Assembly (NCBI GenBank): GCA_029948255.1
Contig: JALIZF010001546.1
Span: 237,501 to 301,500, forward strand
DNA: 64,000 nt
Source: Telmatactis stephensoni
Lineage: Eukaryota > Cnidaria > Anthozoa > Actiniaria > Isophelliidae
Direction of reading: 5' to 3'
The notes below the pieces were generated by a model. It worked only from the letters and a program-made list of their open reading frames with translations, was not told the DNA's origin and made no database searches. Below are positions 9,541-21,600 of this stretch, one piece after another. Made by a program: the position numbers and the translations under genes. Each line of letters opens with the position of its first letter. The first letter of the stretch is position 1.

Positions 9541-11640
9541 TGAAAAGTAGGGGGCTGGCATTTGAGAATTAAGCGGATTGAAAAAAGAGAAATAACTATA
9601 AAAACACTTTATTCAGCATTAACCGTTTATTATTTAAGTGTTTGGTACCACTATTTAAAGTTTGTCATTTGTCACGAAATACAAATATGATATACGTTTA
9701 CAGAATATTTACAGAAATGTAGCTACTGGCCACCTACAATAATAACTATCTGGGCTGAACAAGATAGGTAGCAACTATAGATATAATTACAAAATTGATT
9801 TATAGATCAAAGGGTAATGATACTATGTATTCATATTTAATAATCAATTTAGGTTACTAAATACGCAAAAAGAGAAATAGAAGTAATATAAAGGATGATA
9901 GCTATAAGGGTCACTGATATTATTGTACAATATTTTGTCGAATCAGAGATCTGCTTCAGTAAAGAGTCCAAAATTATTCTTTCTATTGTCATTACGTGTG
10001 GCAAAGGTATTGGCGATTTCTATTGCACTTAACTTATCTGTTTCCTTCTTGTGGCAATGAAGCAGAGTGAGATTACTGAATCGCTGTTGCCTAATATTAG
10101 ATTGCAACCAGGTTTTCAGACTTAGTAAGGTGAGCCAAACTTTGACCACTAACTGCAGACATCCCCATTGACTGTAAGGTTTTAGAGAGGTTATCGGAAT
10201 GGGAAAATAGCCTCTCGCCAAGACTCAAACCAAAAAAGAAGTCAAAGGTCTGCATTTGCGCTTGACTTTCAAGTATTCGTCCTCTTACATCTGTTAGGCT
10301 TTCTTTCCACTCCTCCAATAAGGCAGAGTAATTTTCGAGAATGCGACTGAAAACAGCTTGCTCTCACTGTCCATCGTGTAGGACAGAGTGACAGGATACC
10401 AGCAGCAGCAGGCTCACTTTCGTCTCCTTGCTCAAGATTATCCTTTATTTGTCCCAAAAGGCATTCATGCTTTGGTGAATATTTGATGAGTGTCGTTATC
10501 TCTTTGGCAGTATCCATGGTGTCCAACAATATCTTACAGCTGTTGGTGATGTCTTTTATACCCGGACTCAGAGAGTGGCCATGACAGTGAGTGGGATGAG
10601 CTTTAGGCTGAATCTGCAGGATTTTAGTTGCTACGCCAGACTTACTGCTGAGCATGTTGCTGGCACCATCATAGCACTACACTTGTCAAAAGACAAACAA
10701 GCCCGTTGGACGCATTTTTAATGCTGCTGCTCTGGTTTTGGCACGGATATCAGGGATGTTCACAAACCCTAAGAAATCTTCATGTGGTTCTAGTTCTTCG
10801 TCAATCCATCTAATGCAAAGAATTAGCTGTTCTTTATTGCTCACATCAGTATACTCGTCACAAAGCATTGAAAAGAAGGTGTTGTTTATGCGAGCAGCTA
10901 TTTGCCTGGATACCATATCTGCCATGATTGATATCAATTCATTTTGAATGTCATGTGAAGTGTATTTAGCATTTTTGCGAACGAATCCAGTCAGAAAGCA
11001 AAGGCATATCTTTTGCTCTCAGTTTAAGGAGCTGGATAAAATTGGATTCGTCATGTGTGAGTTCTTGCATATGGCAAGGCCCTGTCGGGCAAGAAATTGG
11101 ATACTTTCAACTATTTTTACAAAACATTGCCAGTTCTCTTTCAAGGCCATCTTGGTGGCATCGCTGCACATCTCAATTACGTTTCCACTTGATGCAATAA
11201 TGCTAATTTGGTGCTCTGTAGCCAAAATATGACATTCTGTTTTTTGGTGCATTTGTAAGCGGGCGATAGCCTTTTTCGAGTTTTTCGAAAATCCCTCTTT
11301 GATGAAGGCCATTTCTTTGTTCTTTGCATTAGAAAGTTTATGTTGATTGTTTTGTCAGGCACAAATGTAACAAATTACATAATCACCTTCCTCGACATAG
11401 TGCAGCCAAGGGAAATCTTTGAACCACTTATCTTGGAATGAGCGATGCTGTTTTCCTATTTTCTTTTGGGGAAAAGTAAAATTACTTGGTTGATGAGACT
11501 TTGCTATAGCTGTATGGTCAATACTTGATGAAGAACCAAAGTTTTCAGCAATACTTGATGCAGAATGGTGTTCAACAACAATATTAAAAAGATAAATAAC
11601 TTGAATTTTGAAGACAGCCAGCGCTTGTAGGTTCACGCTT
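9522..11640 (-). mobile_element. hAT transposon I with DUF4371/ZMYM1-like transposase, decayed
   Basis: Transposase pieces run right to left on the minus strand. The order is a TTF-type zinc finger (FQDKWFKDFPWLHYVEEGDY then VICYICA, about 11440-11355), AFIKEGFSKNSKKAIARLQM (11310), DUF4371 with FFSMLCDEYTDVSNKEQLIL (about 10870), SNMLSSKSGVATKILQIQPK (10655), LCPTRWTVRA (about 10390) and SVSGQ/AHLT near 10130. The 3' part reaches 9950. At 9522 the sequence CAGGGACCGCCAGGCAC looks like a hAT terminal repeat. I did not find the matching 5' end. The frame is broken at several points (about 11350, 10685, 10320). It would excise and integrate DNA if intact. Confidence 0.7.
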
Positions 11641-13287
11641 ATTCGTTTTATTTTTCGTGTGTTTCTTCTGTGTTAGAAACGAAATGCAGGATTGTTAAGA
11701 AGAACACGAGAAAAGGTTTTGCATGAAAACCATTTCATATTTTATTACATAAATCAGTATTTAAAGTTTTTATTTATATATATGCTCATATCCACATAAG
11801 CCATAAGTAACGGTTACTAATTAAATGAATTATATTGAATTAAGGTGTGATTAATGTAATTAACGATTAATGTAATAGTTTTCTTACAGACGCGCATTTT
11901 TTCACGTTTCTGCTAAGCCGGTGTTAGTTATGCTGGTTTATATTATTAAAACTAAATGAGATTATACAATTATGGTGCAAGTTTTCTTTTTTATTAGAAA
12001 ACTTTCATCTGTACAGTATTTCATGGTTGTGATATTCACAGCTCAGTATTACAAATAGATCTAATGTTTGTCTAACTTTAACCCTGGCTTCCAAGCAATA
12101 CTTCAACGTTAACTCATTTCCTCAAATGAAACTAATGCTCACATCATGCTGTACACCCAGTCTCCTGAAATGAGGTTTATCAACTGTAGGGCAAGAAACT
12201 TGTAAGAAAAGGAGCCTGGGATAGCTTTGTAATAATACTAAAGTAAGCAATGCCCCTGCCAAACCTAAACTGAAAAGACTAGGTAGTGGTAAATGCACTA
12301 TAACTAGTACTTTTTCTGGTAATAGGATTAAGCCATTTAAGGACAGCACCTTAAGTTTAGTTAAATATTTTACAGTCTCTATAATACTATTTGCATCTAC
12401 GTTTTTACAATCGTCAAGGAGTAAGTACTCTATATTCGAGCAGTTGCCTAAGAAATCAATGTTACTTAACACATTTTGCCCACTTAAATCAAGATAAACG
12501 ATTTTCAAGGATTGGGCTAATTTACTTAATAGTGATACAGAACAACACTCAAGGGTGACTTTTCGCATGGAAAAATAGGTAAAAGCAGTTGCATGCAACA
12601 TTATTCTGTCCATTGGGCGTTCATCTATATTCCAAATCATACACTCATTGATAGGAACTATCTGCCATAAACAGTTTGTGTCACATACCATCTGCCATCT
12701 TGTGCAAACTCGGCACAAAGAGCTCATAATTTCCTCCAGAAGTGTATTTAAAGATTTTGACCAGAATTTTATCTTGTCAGATAAGAACTGCACCAAACAT
12801 TTTCACAGTTTTTTACGCTGTTTATTCAGTTATTAGGCAGATTTTAGCCGACTACAACTTTAAATATAATATATAAATAATTATAATAATTGCTGCCAAG
12901 CGAGTGAGCCTCAGCGAGTGAGTGCCGGCAGCATTCCTATTTTAGCCATCTGATTTGAGGAAACGGTCACCCTGTGGATTCAACCACCTACCAAACCAGC
13001 AAAAAAACAGTTTTATATTCGATAGCAGTTAGCCAATAAAAACAGTAAAAGTACTGGGAAAGTTGAACAAACCTGTTCACAAACCAGTTCTAGGTACTCA
13101 CATGTGCTATTTGGAATTCCTGGTTTTAGTGCTTTGACTGAACTTTGTGCTAAGGAAGATTTAGAAGTTTTTCTTTGGTACAAAGCGCCAAATTTAATAA
13201 GATTTCTTGAAAGTTGTTGCTTAAATGTACTTTCAATGGAAGCAGGTTTGGGATTTTCTATAAAATTTAAATCGGAGAGATTCATTA
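10924..13287. repeat. Tandem segmental duplication, unit 1
   Basis: This 2,364-bp unit recurs at 13472-15874. It begins inside the hAT transposase (ATGATTGATATCAATTCATT) and ends at GGAGAGATTCATTA. Differences from unit 2 are few: single-base indels near 10980 and 12018, and a roughly 41-bp deletion near 12773. Confidence 0.95.
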
Positions 13288-13289
13288 GA
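12122..13289 (-). pseudogene. F-box/leucine-rich-repeat protein, copy 1
   Basis: An upstream exon at 13289-13073 reads MNLSDLNFIENPKPASIEST and ends YLELVCEQ at a GTTTGT donor. The main exon (12796-12122) gives LCRVCTRWQMVCDTNCLWQI, the second half of an F-box. Leucine-rich repeats follow (LKIVYLDLSGQNVLSNIDFL, NIEYLLLDDCKNVDANSI, LTKLKVLSLNGLILL), to a stop at 12122. F-box/LRR proteins choose substrates for SCF ubiquitin ligases. In this copy the F-box start (LPDEILVKIF) is destroyed by the 41-bp deletion, and the sequence upstream of 13289 diverges, so its 5' exons are missing. It is likely non-functional. Confidence 0.55.
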
Positions 13290-13471
13290 CAAGTATTATT
13301 AAATACGCGTTCCAAGAACATAGAATAAATAAACAGAATAACATACGGTACCAGACTGTGGTTATTCACTTCAAATTAATTTTTCGATCCTGATTTTACA
13401 TTGCACAGGTTATAAAACAATGACTCACTATCGAGTCTTCTCAACAGAACATTATCATTGATTTTCTAACA

Positions 13472-15874
13472 ATGATTGATATCAATTCATTTTGAATGTC
13501 ATGTGAAGTGTATTTAGCATTTTTGCGACGAATCCAGTCAGAAAGCAAAGGCATATCTTTTGCTCTCAGTTTAAGGAGCTGGATAAAATTGGATTCGTCA
13601 TGTGTGAGTTCTTGCATATGGCAAGGCCCTGTCGGGCAAGAAATTGGATACTTTCAACTATTTTTACAAAACATTGCCAGTTCTCTTTCAAGGCCATCTT
13701 GGTGGCATCGCTGCACATCTCAATTACGTTTCCACTTGATGCAATAATGCTAATTTGGTGCTCTGTAGCCAAAATATGACATTCTGTTTTTTGGTGCATT
13801 TGTAAGCGGGCGATAGCCTTTTTCGAGTTTTTCGAAAATCCCTCTTTGATGAAGGCCATTTCTTTGTTCTTTGCATTAGAAAGTTTATGTTGATTGTTTT
13901 GTCAGGCACAAATGTAACAAATTACATAATCACCTTCCTCGACATAGTGCAGCCAAGGGAAATCTTTGAACCACTTATCTTGGAATGAGCGATGCTGTTT
14001 TCCTATTTTCTTTTGGGGAAAAGTAAAATTACTTGGTTGATGAGACTTTGCTATAGCTGTATGGTCAATACTTGATGAAGAACCAAAGTTTTCAGCAATA
14101 CTTGATGCAGAATGGTGTTCAACAACAATATTAAAAAGATAAATAACTTGAATTTTGAAGACAGCCAGCGCTTGTAGGTTCACGCTTATTCGTTTTATTT
14201 TTCGTGTGTTTCTTCTGTGTTAGAAACGAAATGCAGGATTGTTAAGAAGAACACGAGAAAAGGTTTTGCATGAAAACCATTTCATATTTTATTACATAAA
14301 TCAGTATTTAAAGTTTTTATTTATATATATGCTCATATCCACATAAGCCATAAGTAACGGTTACTAATTAAATGAATTATATTGAATTAAGGTGTGATTA
14401 ATGTAATTAACGATTAATGTAATAGTTTTCTTACAGACGCGCATTTTTTCACGTTTCTGCTAAGCCGGTGTTAGTTATGCTGGTTTATATTATTAAAACT
14501 AAATGAGATTATACAATTATGGTGCAAGTTTTCTTTTTTATTAGAAAACTTTCATCTGTACGTATTTCATGGTTGTGATATTCACAGCTCAGTATTACAA
14601 ATAGATCTAATGTTTGTCTAACTTTAACCCTGGCTTCCAAGCAATACTTCAACGTTAACTCATTTCCTCAAATGAAACTAATGCTCACATCATGCTGTAC
14701 ACCCAGTCTCCTGAAATGAGGTTTATCAACTGTAGGGCAAGAAACTTGTAAGAAAAGGAGCCTGGGATAGCTTTGTAATAATACTAAAGTAAGCAATGCC
14801 CCTGCCAAACCTAAACTGAAAAGACTAGGTAGTGGTAAATGCACTATAACTAGTACTTTTTCTGGTAATAGGATTAAGCCATTTAAGGACAGCACCTTAA
14901 GTTTAGTTAAATATTTTACAGTCTCTATAATACTATTTGCATCTACGTTTTTACAATCGTCAAGGAGTAAGTACTCTATATTCGAGCAGTTGCCTAAGAA
15001 ATCAATGTTACTTAACACATTTTGCCCACTTAAATCAAGATAAACGATTTTCAAGGATTGGGCTAATTTACTTAATAGTGATACAGAACAACACTCAAGG
15101 GTGACTTTTCGCATGGAAAAATAGGTAAAAGCAGTTGCATGCAACATTATTCTGTCCATTGGGCGTTCATCTATATTCCAAATCATACACTCATTGATAG
15201 GAACTATCTGCCATAAACAGTTTGTGTCACATACCATCTGCCATCTTGTGCAAACTCGGCACAAAGAGCTCATAATTTCCTCCAGAAGTGTATTTAAAGA
15301 TTTTGACCAGAATTTCATCTGGTAGCACTAAATGAAATGACAAAACGGTAGTTATGTATCTTGTCAGATAAGAACTGCACCAAACATTTTCACAGTTTTT
15401 TACGCTGTTTATTCAGTTATTAGGCAGATTTTAGCTGACTACAACTTTAAATATAATATATAAATAATTATAATAATTGCTGCCAAGCGAGCGAGCCTCA
15501 GCGAGTGAGCGCCGGCAGCATTCCTATTGTAGCCATCTGATTTGAGGAAACGGTCACCCTGTGGATTCAACCACCTACCAAACCAGCAAAAAAACAGTTT
15601 TATATTTGATAGCAGTTAGCCAATAAAAACAGTAAAAGTACTGGGAAAGTTGAACAAACCTGTTCACAAACCAGTTCTAGGTACTCACATGTGCTATTTG
15701 GAATTCCTGGTTTTAGTGCTTTGACTGAACTTTGTGCTAAGGAAGATTTAGAAGTTTTTCTTTGGTACAAAGCGCCAAATTTAATAAGATTTCTTGAAAG
15801 TTTTTGCTTAAATGTACTTTCAATGGAAGCAGGTTTGGGATTTTCTATAAAATTTAAATCGGAGAGATTCATTA
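13472..15874. repeat. Tandem segmental duplication, unit 2
   Basis: Near-identical copy of 10924-13287, separated from it by 184 bp of unrelated sequence (13288-13471). It retains the 41 bp missing from unit 1. Confidence 0.95.
13566..14183 (-). pseudogene. hAT I N-terminal piece inside duplication unit 2
   Basis: Exact or near-exact repeat of the zinc-finger end of hAT I (FQDKWFKDFPWLHYVEEGDY, AFIKEGFSKNSKKAIARLQM). It is cut off at 13472 by the duplication breakpoint, so DUF4371 and everything after it are absent. Confidence 0.85.
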
Positions 15875-15876
15875 AC
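14668..15876 (-). pseudogene. F-box/leucine-rich-repeat protein, copy 2
   Basis: Same gene as copy 1. Here the splice acceptor TTTCATTTAG (about 15333) is followed by codons for LPDEILVKIFKY, the canonical F-box start, at 15330-15295. The second half (LCRVCTRWQ) is in a different frame, so one base is lost or gained between them (about 15290-15270). The LRR part is intact to the stop at 14668. The upstream exon at 15876-15660 matches copy 1. A single-base assembly error could make this the functional copy. I see no further 5' exon with confidence. Confidence 0.5.
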
Positions 15877-16110
15877 TGGATATTTTCTTCATTGTCTTAC
15901 ACTACTTACAGAGTCTCTGTCTGAGTGACAGTTTAGAAAAATAGCGAACTAATAGTTAGCCGCAATGCATTGATCTCCCGCCAAAAACACAGGAACCCAA
16001 TGATAAGATTAGTCTGCATAATGCACAACGATTCGTGAAATTTTCAATACACGTCCGAGAAAAAATTGTAAGCTTCTTGTCAATCATTTTTTTATTATTT
16101 TATTATTTTA

Positions 16111-16335
16111 TTATTGAGAGGACCCGTCTGCATCTTGCACATGCTCTTGGGGCGATTCTGGTGGCGTTGTCTGTTCTAGATCTGGTGAAGGGTCTTCTCT
16201 CTGGCTTGGTAATTCACAGAACTTAGCAGTAGCTTGAGGTGCAGCATTTACAATATTTTTTGTTTGTGCTTGCATTGATGATGGAGACTTGTAGGTCGAC
16301 TGGTCGCTGGGAGAATTCAGTGAATCCAAAACAGG
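16111..16335 (-). CDS. Unassigned Ser/Pro/Gln-rich C-terminal frame
   Basis: The minus-strand frame starts at VLDSLNSPSDQSTYKSPSSM, passes CELPSQREDPSPDLEQTTPP and ends QDADGSSQ with a stop at 16111. The composition is that of a disordered tail. It could be the last exon of a minus-strand gene starting further right, or chance. Confidence 0.25.
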   Translation of the reverse strand, partial: PVLDSLNSPSDQSTYKSPSSMQAQTKNIVNAAPQATAKFCELPSQREDPSPDLEQTTPPESPQEHVQDADGSSQ

Positions 16336-16339
16336 CCTT

Positions 16340-18629
16340 GCACAATTTATAAGGCCAAAGGAACTCAGTTAGTCCTCGTGCAAGATTGTGTCCTCATCTT
16401 TGCTGTCTGTGTAGTGACAGGAAGCGAGATATTCCATGTTCTTGAACAATTGTGCAGTACTCCTAGCGACGTACTTGTGTACGTGAGACTAACTTGTTCA
16501 AGAATGGTTTGTACCACGCTCTAGGGCAAATGATTGCTGGCAAGAGGCCAAAAGCTACACAAAAACACCAAGCAATATCCAACAAGACAAAAACCAGCAC
16601 ACCGACTTGTTGATTTTCATTGGAGAAACCACTGACATGCTGTAGCAAGGGCATGCGCAGTTGTAAATGGCGTACTTTGACAGCGTTTTTGGAGGTGTTC
16701 TTGGTGTTGGGGATTGGAAAAACTGTCTGGACATCTCACTAAAGTATGTGGATCCGGTCCTCCTCTTTCTCCTCTTCGGTCTCGCCTCATCAGCCTCATC
16801 TTCGATTGTCCAAAAGCGAGCACCACAAAGTCCTCCCCTCCTCGTCATCCTCGCTATTATTCTCGTGGCCATTCTAGTAGTGATGGAAAAACCAATAATT
16901 ATGATGCGCATGCTTCGCCTTGAAAAATTATATTCATGTCATTTAATTTAAAAGTTATCAAGCAATATTAATTTTAAAGCCGAATAAATGTCAAATTCAT
17001 CTGTAAACTTAGTTTTCAAAAATATCCATCGATTAGCGAAGTACGAAGAGCTGAAGTAAAACCAGGTGTCTTTCTTTAAAAGGATAACCTGCACAAATTT
17101 ATGGCCCGAATTTCTTAAAACGTGGAATAAAAGGTCATAAATTTAACAAAAAGCAAAAGGGCGTAATCGTTTTTTGATTGACAAATTTGCTTTTTATTTA
17201 TGGTGTCGATCGTCGGCTTTTGCATTGTTTTTTTTTAGCACTTCAAACTTTAACTCCTAATAACATCCAAACAAGGGCACTAGAACCCTGAAATTGAGTT
17301 TATTAGTTATTATTATTATTATTTATTTAGTTTATTATTAGTTTTTTTTTCCCTTAAAATGTACTTCATTTTACATGAATTTGGTGGCTTGACGAATGTA
17401 CATTTATAAATGTAACCGATGAAGAGGTTAAAGCAAGAGCTGTTTCCTCATCGTAAAAAAAGTAATTTCAGTTTTAACATATTGTTATATAAAACAATTT
17501 CCTCGCCGATGTTTCTTTAGTAACATTGTTTAGTACTCATCACGTTTATTAACAATTTGTCAGCAAAACTTTATAATATCCAAAATTCTGCACTCATTCC
17601 TGTGTAACTATAGGTAGTTTTGCCTTAGTTGCGCTATTCCTAAGAAAATATTATTGAGATTTATATATAATTAATTCCAATATTTTTGCAAAAGACTGAA
17701 TTCCTTGATCAGTACCTAATTATTTGTAATACAAAGCCTTTCTTGTTTTTGAAACTTTGTTTATTGATTTATCAAGAGCTGTATATGCTTTAACAGTAGT
17801 TCATAGGTATTTGGCTGTAACTTTATATATTTCATTCACAATTAAAGGTTTTCTTGAAACTTTGCTTATATTGTCTTTTCAGCATGTTTTCACATAAACG
17901 TTTTGCTTGTTTGCAAGTAGAAAGTCATGACGAATGACAACTAGCCTCAACAAATATTATACCAACAGTTCATAGTTATTCCGTAGCTTTTCCTTGAATT
18001 CTTTAACATCAGGGTTGTCTCAGATTCCGCTTTAATAGTAATAAGAACGTTAATTTTATGAGCTCTGGCTGGCCTCTTCTGGTCACGCTTGCTCCTCTTG
18101 GCCTCTTCAATAACTTCACTGAAGGTTTTAAAGGATATCACCTATTTCTTTCTGAAAGCAAACTCTAGTGCTCAAGTATTAAAGGTAATAAAATAGATGA
18201 AACATCTCGGTTCACAACAGCCTTTGGCCTCATGAAGTGATCTGGGACTTCAATGCAATTTTTGTCTTTAGGGTATTTTGGTTGTCTCCTCACAGAATAG
18301 GTTTTTCCATCAGTTAAATCTGTTTTGTTGAAATAAAAACATCCCCACTGTCCTGACTCTTTTGCCTACAACCGCTTTTGTATTTGTTTTGTTTTCGTTT
18401 TTTTTTTTTTGAAAAGAAATCATTTTTATCAGTATTGTCGATGATCTGTTGTATGTCTAGTGTATATGAAATGTTGTTTGCCCTTCATCGCAGGGCCTCA
18501 TGTATAATTGTTTAGAAACTTGATTGATAGCTTTTCGTTCTGGGACTGAAATGCATGTCACCACAGGCAGGGCTGATTGTGCCAGAATGAAGTGCCAGTT
18601 TTGTCTATTAGGAGGTTTTGTGAGAAAAT
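16340..18629. other. No gene recognised; one coding-like patch
   Basis: The patch at about 18345-18190 (minus) reads GKTYSVRRQPKYPKDKNCIE then VPDHFMRPKAVVNRDVS. It is open and coding-like but unassigned. Overlapping frames at 16463-16911 on both strands match nothing known to me. Elsewhere the sequence is AT-rich with homopolymer runs. Confidence 0.4.
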
Positions 18630-20518
18630 CAGGGTTCGTACAGATTCCTGAGTTAAAATCTCCAAAACTTTTCCATCAACCTAAATTTCCAAAACATATA
18701 AAATCCAAAAGAGGAAACCATAGTTGAAATGGTCCGCTTTATCTCAGCATTTAAAACATCTAGCTCTGATCTCTTGTTCTTGGCTGTTCTTTTGAAGCTG
18801 TTAGACTTTGTCAATTCCAGCATATTGCCTTTCTTTTCAGCGTTGTCAGCCAACTTGTCTGCCGAATCCAACAGGGATTCAATATCTTGCTCCAAACAGA
18901 TGCACTTACTTTCAAGTTCATGAATATTTTATCTAAGCAAAGTTTTCTCTTGCATGCTCCTTCATTTTCCACCTGTTCTCTTTTCTGTTCCTCTAGGTGC
19001 TGATTGTACTTCATCCTTCCAGATTTAGCAGCAGAAATGATTTCTTTAGTAATATGGACATTTGGTAGACCACCACATGACTGCACATAATCATGAATAA
19101 TTCTCTGGGCGCCAATGGAGTTCTCATTTATATTGTCCACTAAGAGACCCTTGTTGATGGAAAAACCACGCTCGACTGCAGCTTGGCCATGAGATAATAT
19201 TAACACTTGCTTGACAACTTCTCACAGAAGTTCAAAGGTCTCAGGAACTCATCAAGATGGTGGGTTTTTGTATCAAATTCCTTAAACTCACGTTGTTTTG
19301 GGCTGTACAACTTCCAAAAGAAATGCATCATATTGCTTGATTAGCCTGTCACAAGCGCTCTCTTTAAGGCGCTTGCAATTTACTGCACTAGATAAGAGGT
19401 GGCTAAAGCGAGACTTGTAATCTTCTGGCTTAGAAACCATTATTGGAGGAGCAATACATGCCACATTTCGAACCAGAGTAAACTTAAGTGGACATTTCTC
19501 AATAATTTTCTTGATGCCTGATACAATCATTGTCCTACAGTCCATCCGAAACTCCAATTCTTACATATTCATTCAATTTTCTTGGTTGCAACCAGTTCTT
19601 TCAACTTACGGGTAGCTGAAAATCCCACATCAACATGCTTAGGAGTTTTCAGTACAGCTCCATCTGTGACGTCCAACTTGAGAAGAAGAGAGACACTTGA
19701 AGCAGAACTAAGGATTTGAGTCTTGACACACCTTCTCATGAGGTCCCTTAAAAGTTTATCCAGATCCTTACAAAGGAAGGGTAAAAGTGGATCATCTGTC
19801 TGGTATTTCGATAAGAAAGGCATAAACTCCTCTGCAAGGGATATGAAAAACTGAAGTTTCACTAATAACAATGGATCCTGGACTGCTTCCTTGTCTTGTT
19901 CGAATGACTTAGTTTTAGGGACACTGTATTTCTTTGGGTTCTTTAAAATGCTTTCAATGTATGTCTTCAAGTGTAGCAATACGTCTATGGCCTTCTTTGC
20001 TACTGGTACATCATTGATCCACCTTGTCGGACAGTGTTTTGCAGGAAAGACAGCGGTTCCTATAATACTAATAAAAACATCTCTACGTGCTGGTGTATCT
20101 TTAAAGAGTCTGTGCATGGATTTAAATAGCCCAGCAATGTCCCAGTCTACAGCTGACATGCATCTTTAAATGCACCATGAATTATATGCAATCCACAGCT
20201 TCCGATATTAATTAAAGTTGCATCACTGTCATTTCTCACCAGTTCTTCAGAAAGCTTGTCAAAAAAAGCCCAGTTTACGTTGGGACCATCCATGCTTAGT
20301 TGTATCATGCAGCTGAGATCTAGCTTCCTTGTAAGCTCCAAAAAATGATCTAGAAGATCATCTGCAGTGGCATGGCCAATAAAGGCTGTGTCAATGTACC
20401 TAGTATTTACTTTCTTCATGTCTTCATCATAGTATCTAATGTATATATCCATTTGTTTGTTTTGTGTTTTATGATTTAATGATTCATCAAAAAGTAGCAC
20501 TCATCAGTATCCACATCA

Positions 20519-21083
20519 TATCCACTCATCTGATGTTCAAACACATTTCAAACCTACCGAGACATTCCAATACACCCATTTCTCCTCAGCACATCCTTTC
20601 AATGTCAAAAAAGGATTTATTAAAGGAGAAACTTTACGTCTTTTGAGAACGAACTCAGATAGTGAATATTTCGAAGCCCGTAAAAGAGATTTCGAGTCTC
20701 GCCTCATTAACCGAGGATATCCTAAGGCTTTAGTATCCAATATTCTATCTACTGTTCATTTTTCCTCGAGACATTCAGCATTGGTAGGCAAAGAAAGAAC
20801 AACCAAGAGTGTGTTACCCTTCGTTACCACTTACAACCCAGCTACACCCAACCTTAAAAAGATTCTCATGAAACACTGGCATTTATTGTCTCAAACACCC
20901 AACCTTGCTAGGATTTATTCAGATCCTCCAATAGTTTCCTACAAGAAGGACAAATCTCTCAAGGATACCCTTGTTAGAGCCAAACTTCCTTCTATTTAAG
21001 AAACCAGCACTTTTGAAAACGGCGAATGTAGAATGTGTGGCAATGCCATTTTATTAACTTGTTCTGAGTAGTCCACATAGTAG
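20519..21083 (+). mobile_element. Penelope-like element fragment
   Basis: The plus-strand frame reads KPTETFQYTHFSSAHPFNVK, then SLINRGYPKALV-type sequence (ESRLINRGYPKALVSNIL). TYNPATPNLKKILMKHWHLL, IYSDPPIVSYKKDKSLKDTL and VRAKLPSI follow, with ECRMCGN after a stop. This is the C-terminal part of the Penelope reverse transcriptase region. TCCACATCA at 20510-20518 and again at 21084-21092 may be the target-site duplication. It interrupts the hAT II coding region in the opposite orientation. Confidence 0.75.
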
Positions 21084-21600
21084 TCCACATCACGTATCTT
21101 ATCAAGAAGAACATTTCGGAAATAGGGAGCCAGGCCAAAGCAAAGAATGTGCATAAGCACACTTCTTTTCACTACAGGAAAATGACTCAGCTATTTTGCT
21201 GTCAGGAAACATTTTATGGAAAAGTTGTCCTACTTTTTCACAGCTTTTATATGAATACTTGCTTACAACTGTCTTAAGTGACCAGAGAATTTCAGCAGTC
21301 CAACTATCATTTCCTGAGACATGGTTGTTGAGAAGACCCTGTATGAAAAGCAAGAAATGGTCTAATGGTCTAACTAATATCAAATTATCAATGTTCACAA
21401 AATGCATTAAATGAAGTGTTATGAACAGGTCTAGGATACTTATTTTACACCAGGGGCGCTTTCCATTTGATATTTTCCATCCGGTTGGAAATTGGTTTAC
21501 TAATGGAAAGTGATTTTCCATGCAGTCACACCAGGAATGGTAGGTGAACCTTTTGCCAAGAACCAAACAGAAATTGAGCCTTCGTTAAAAAAATACAGTG

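Noticed and set aside
12899..12935. GC-rich GAGTGAGTGCCGGCAGC patch as a promoter of the F-box gene
   Set aside because: It lies inside the duplicated intron, downstream of the first visible exon on the minus strand.
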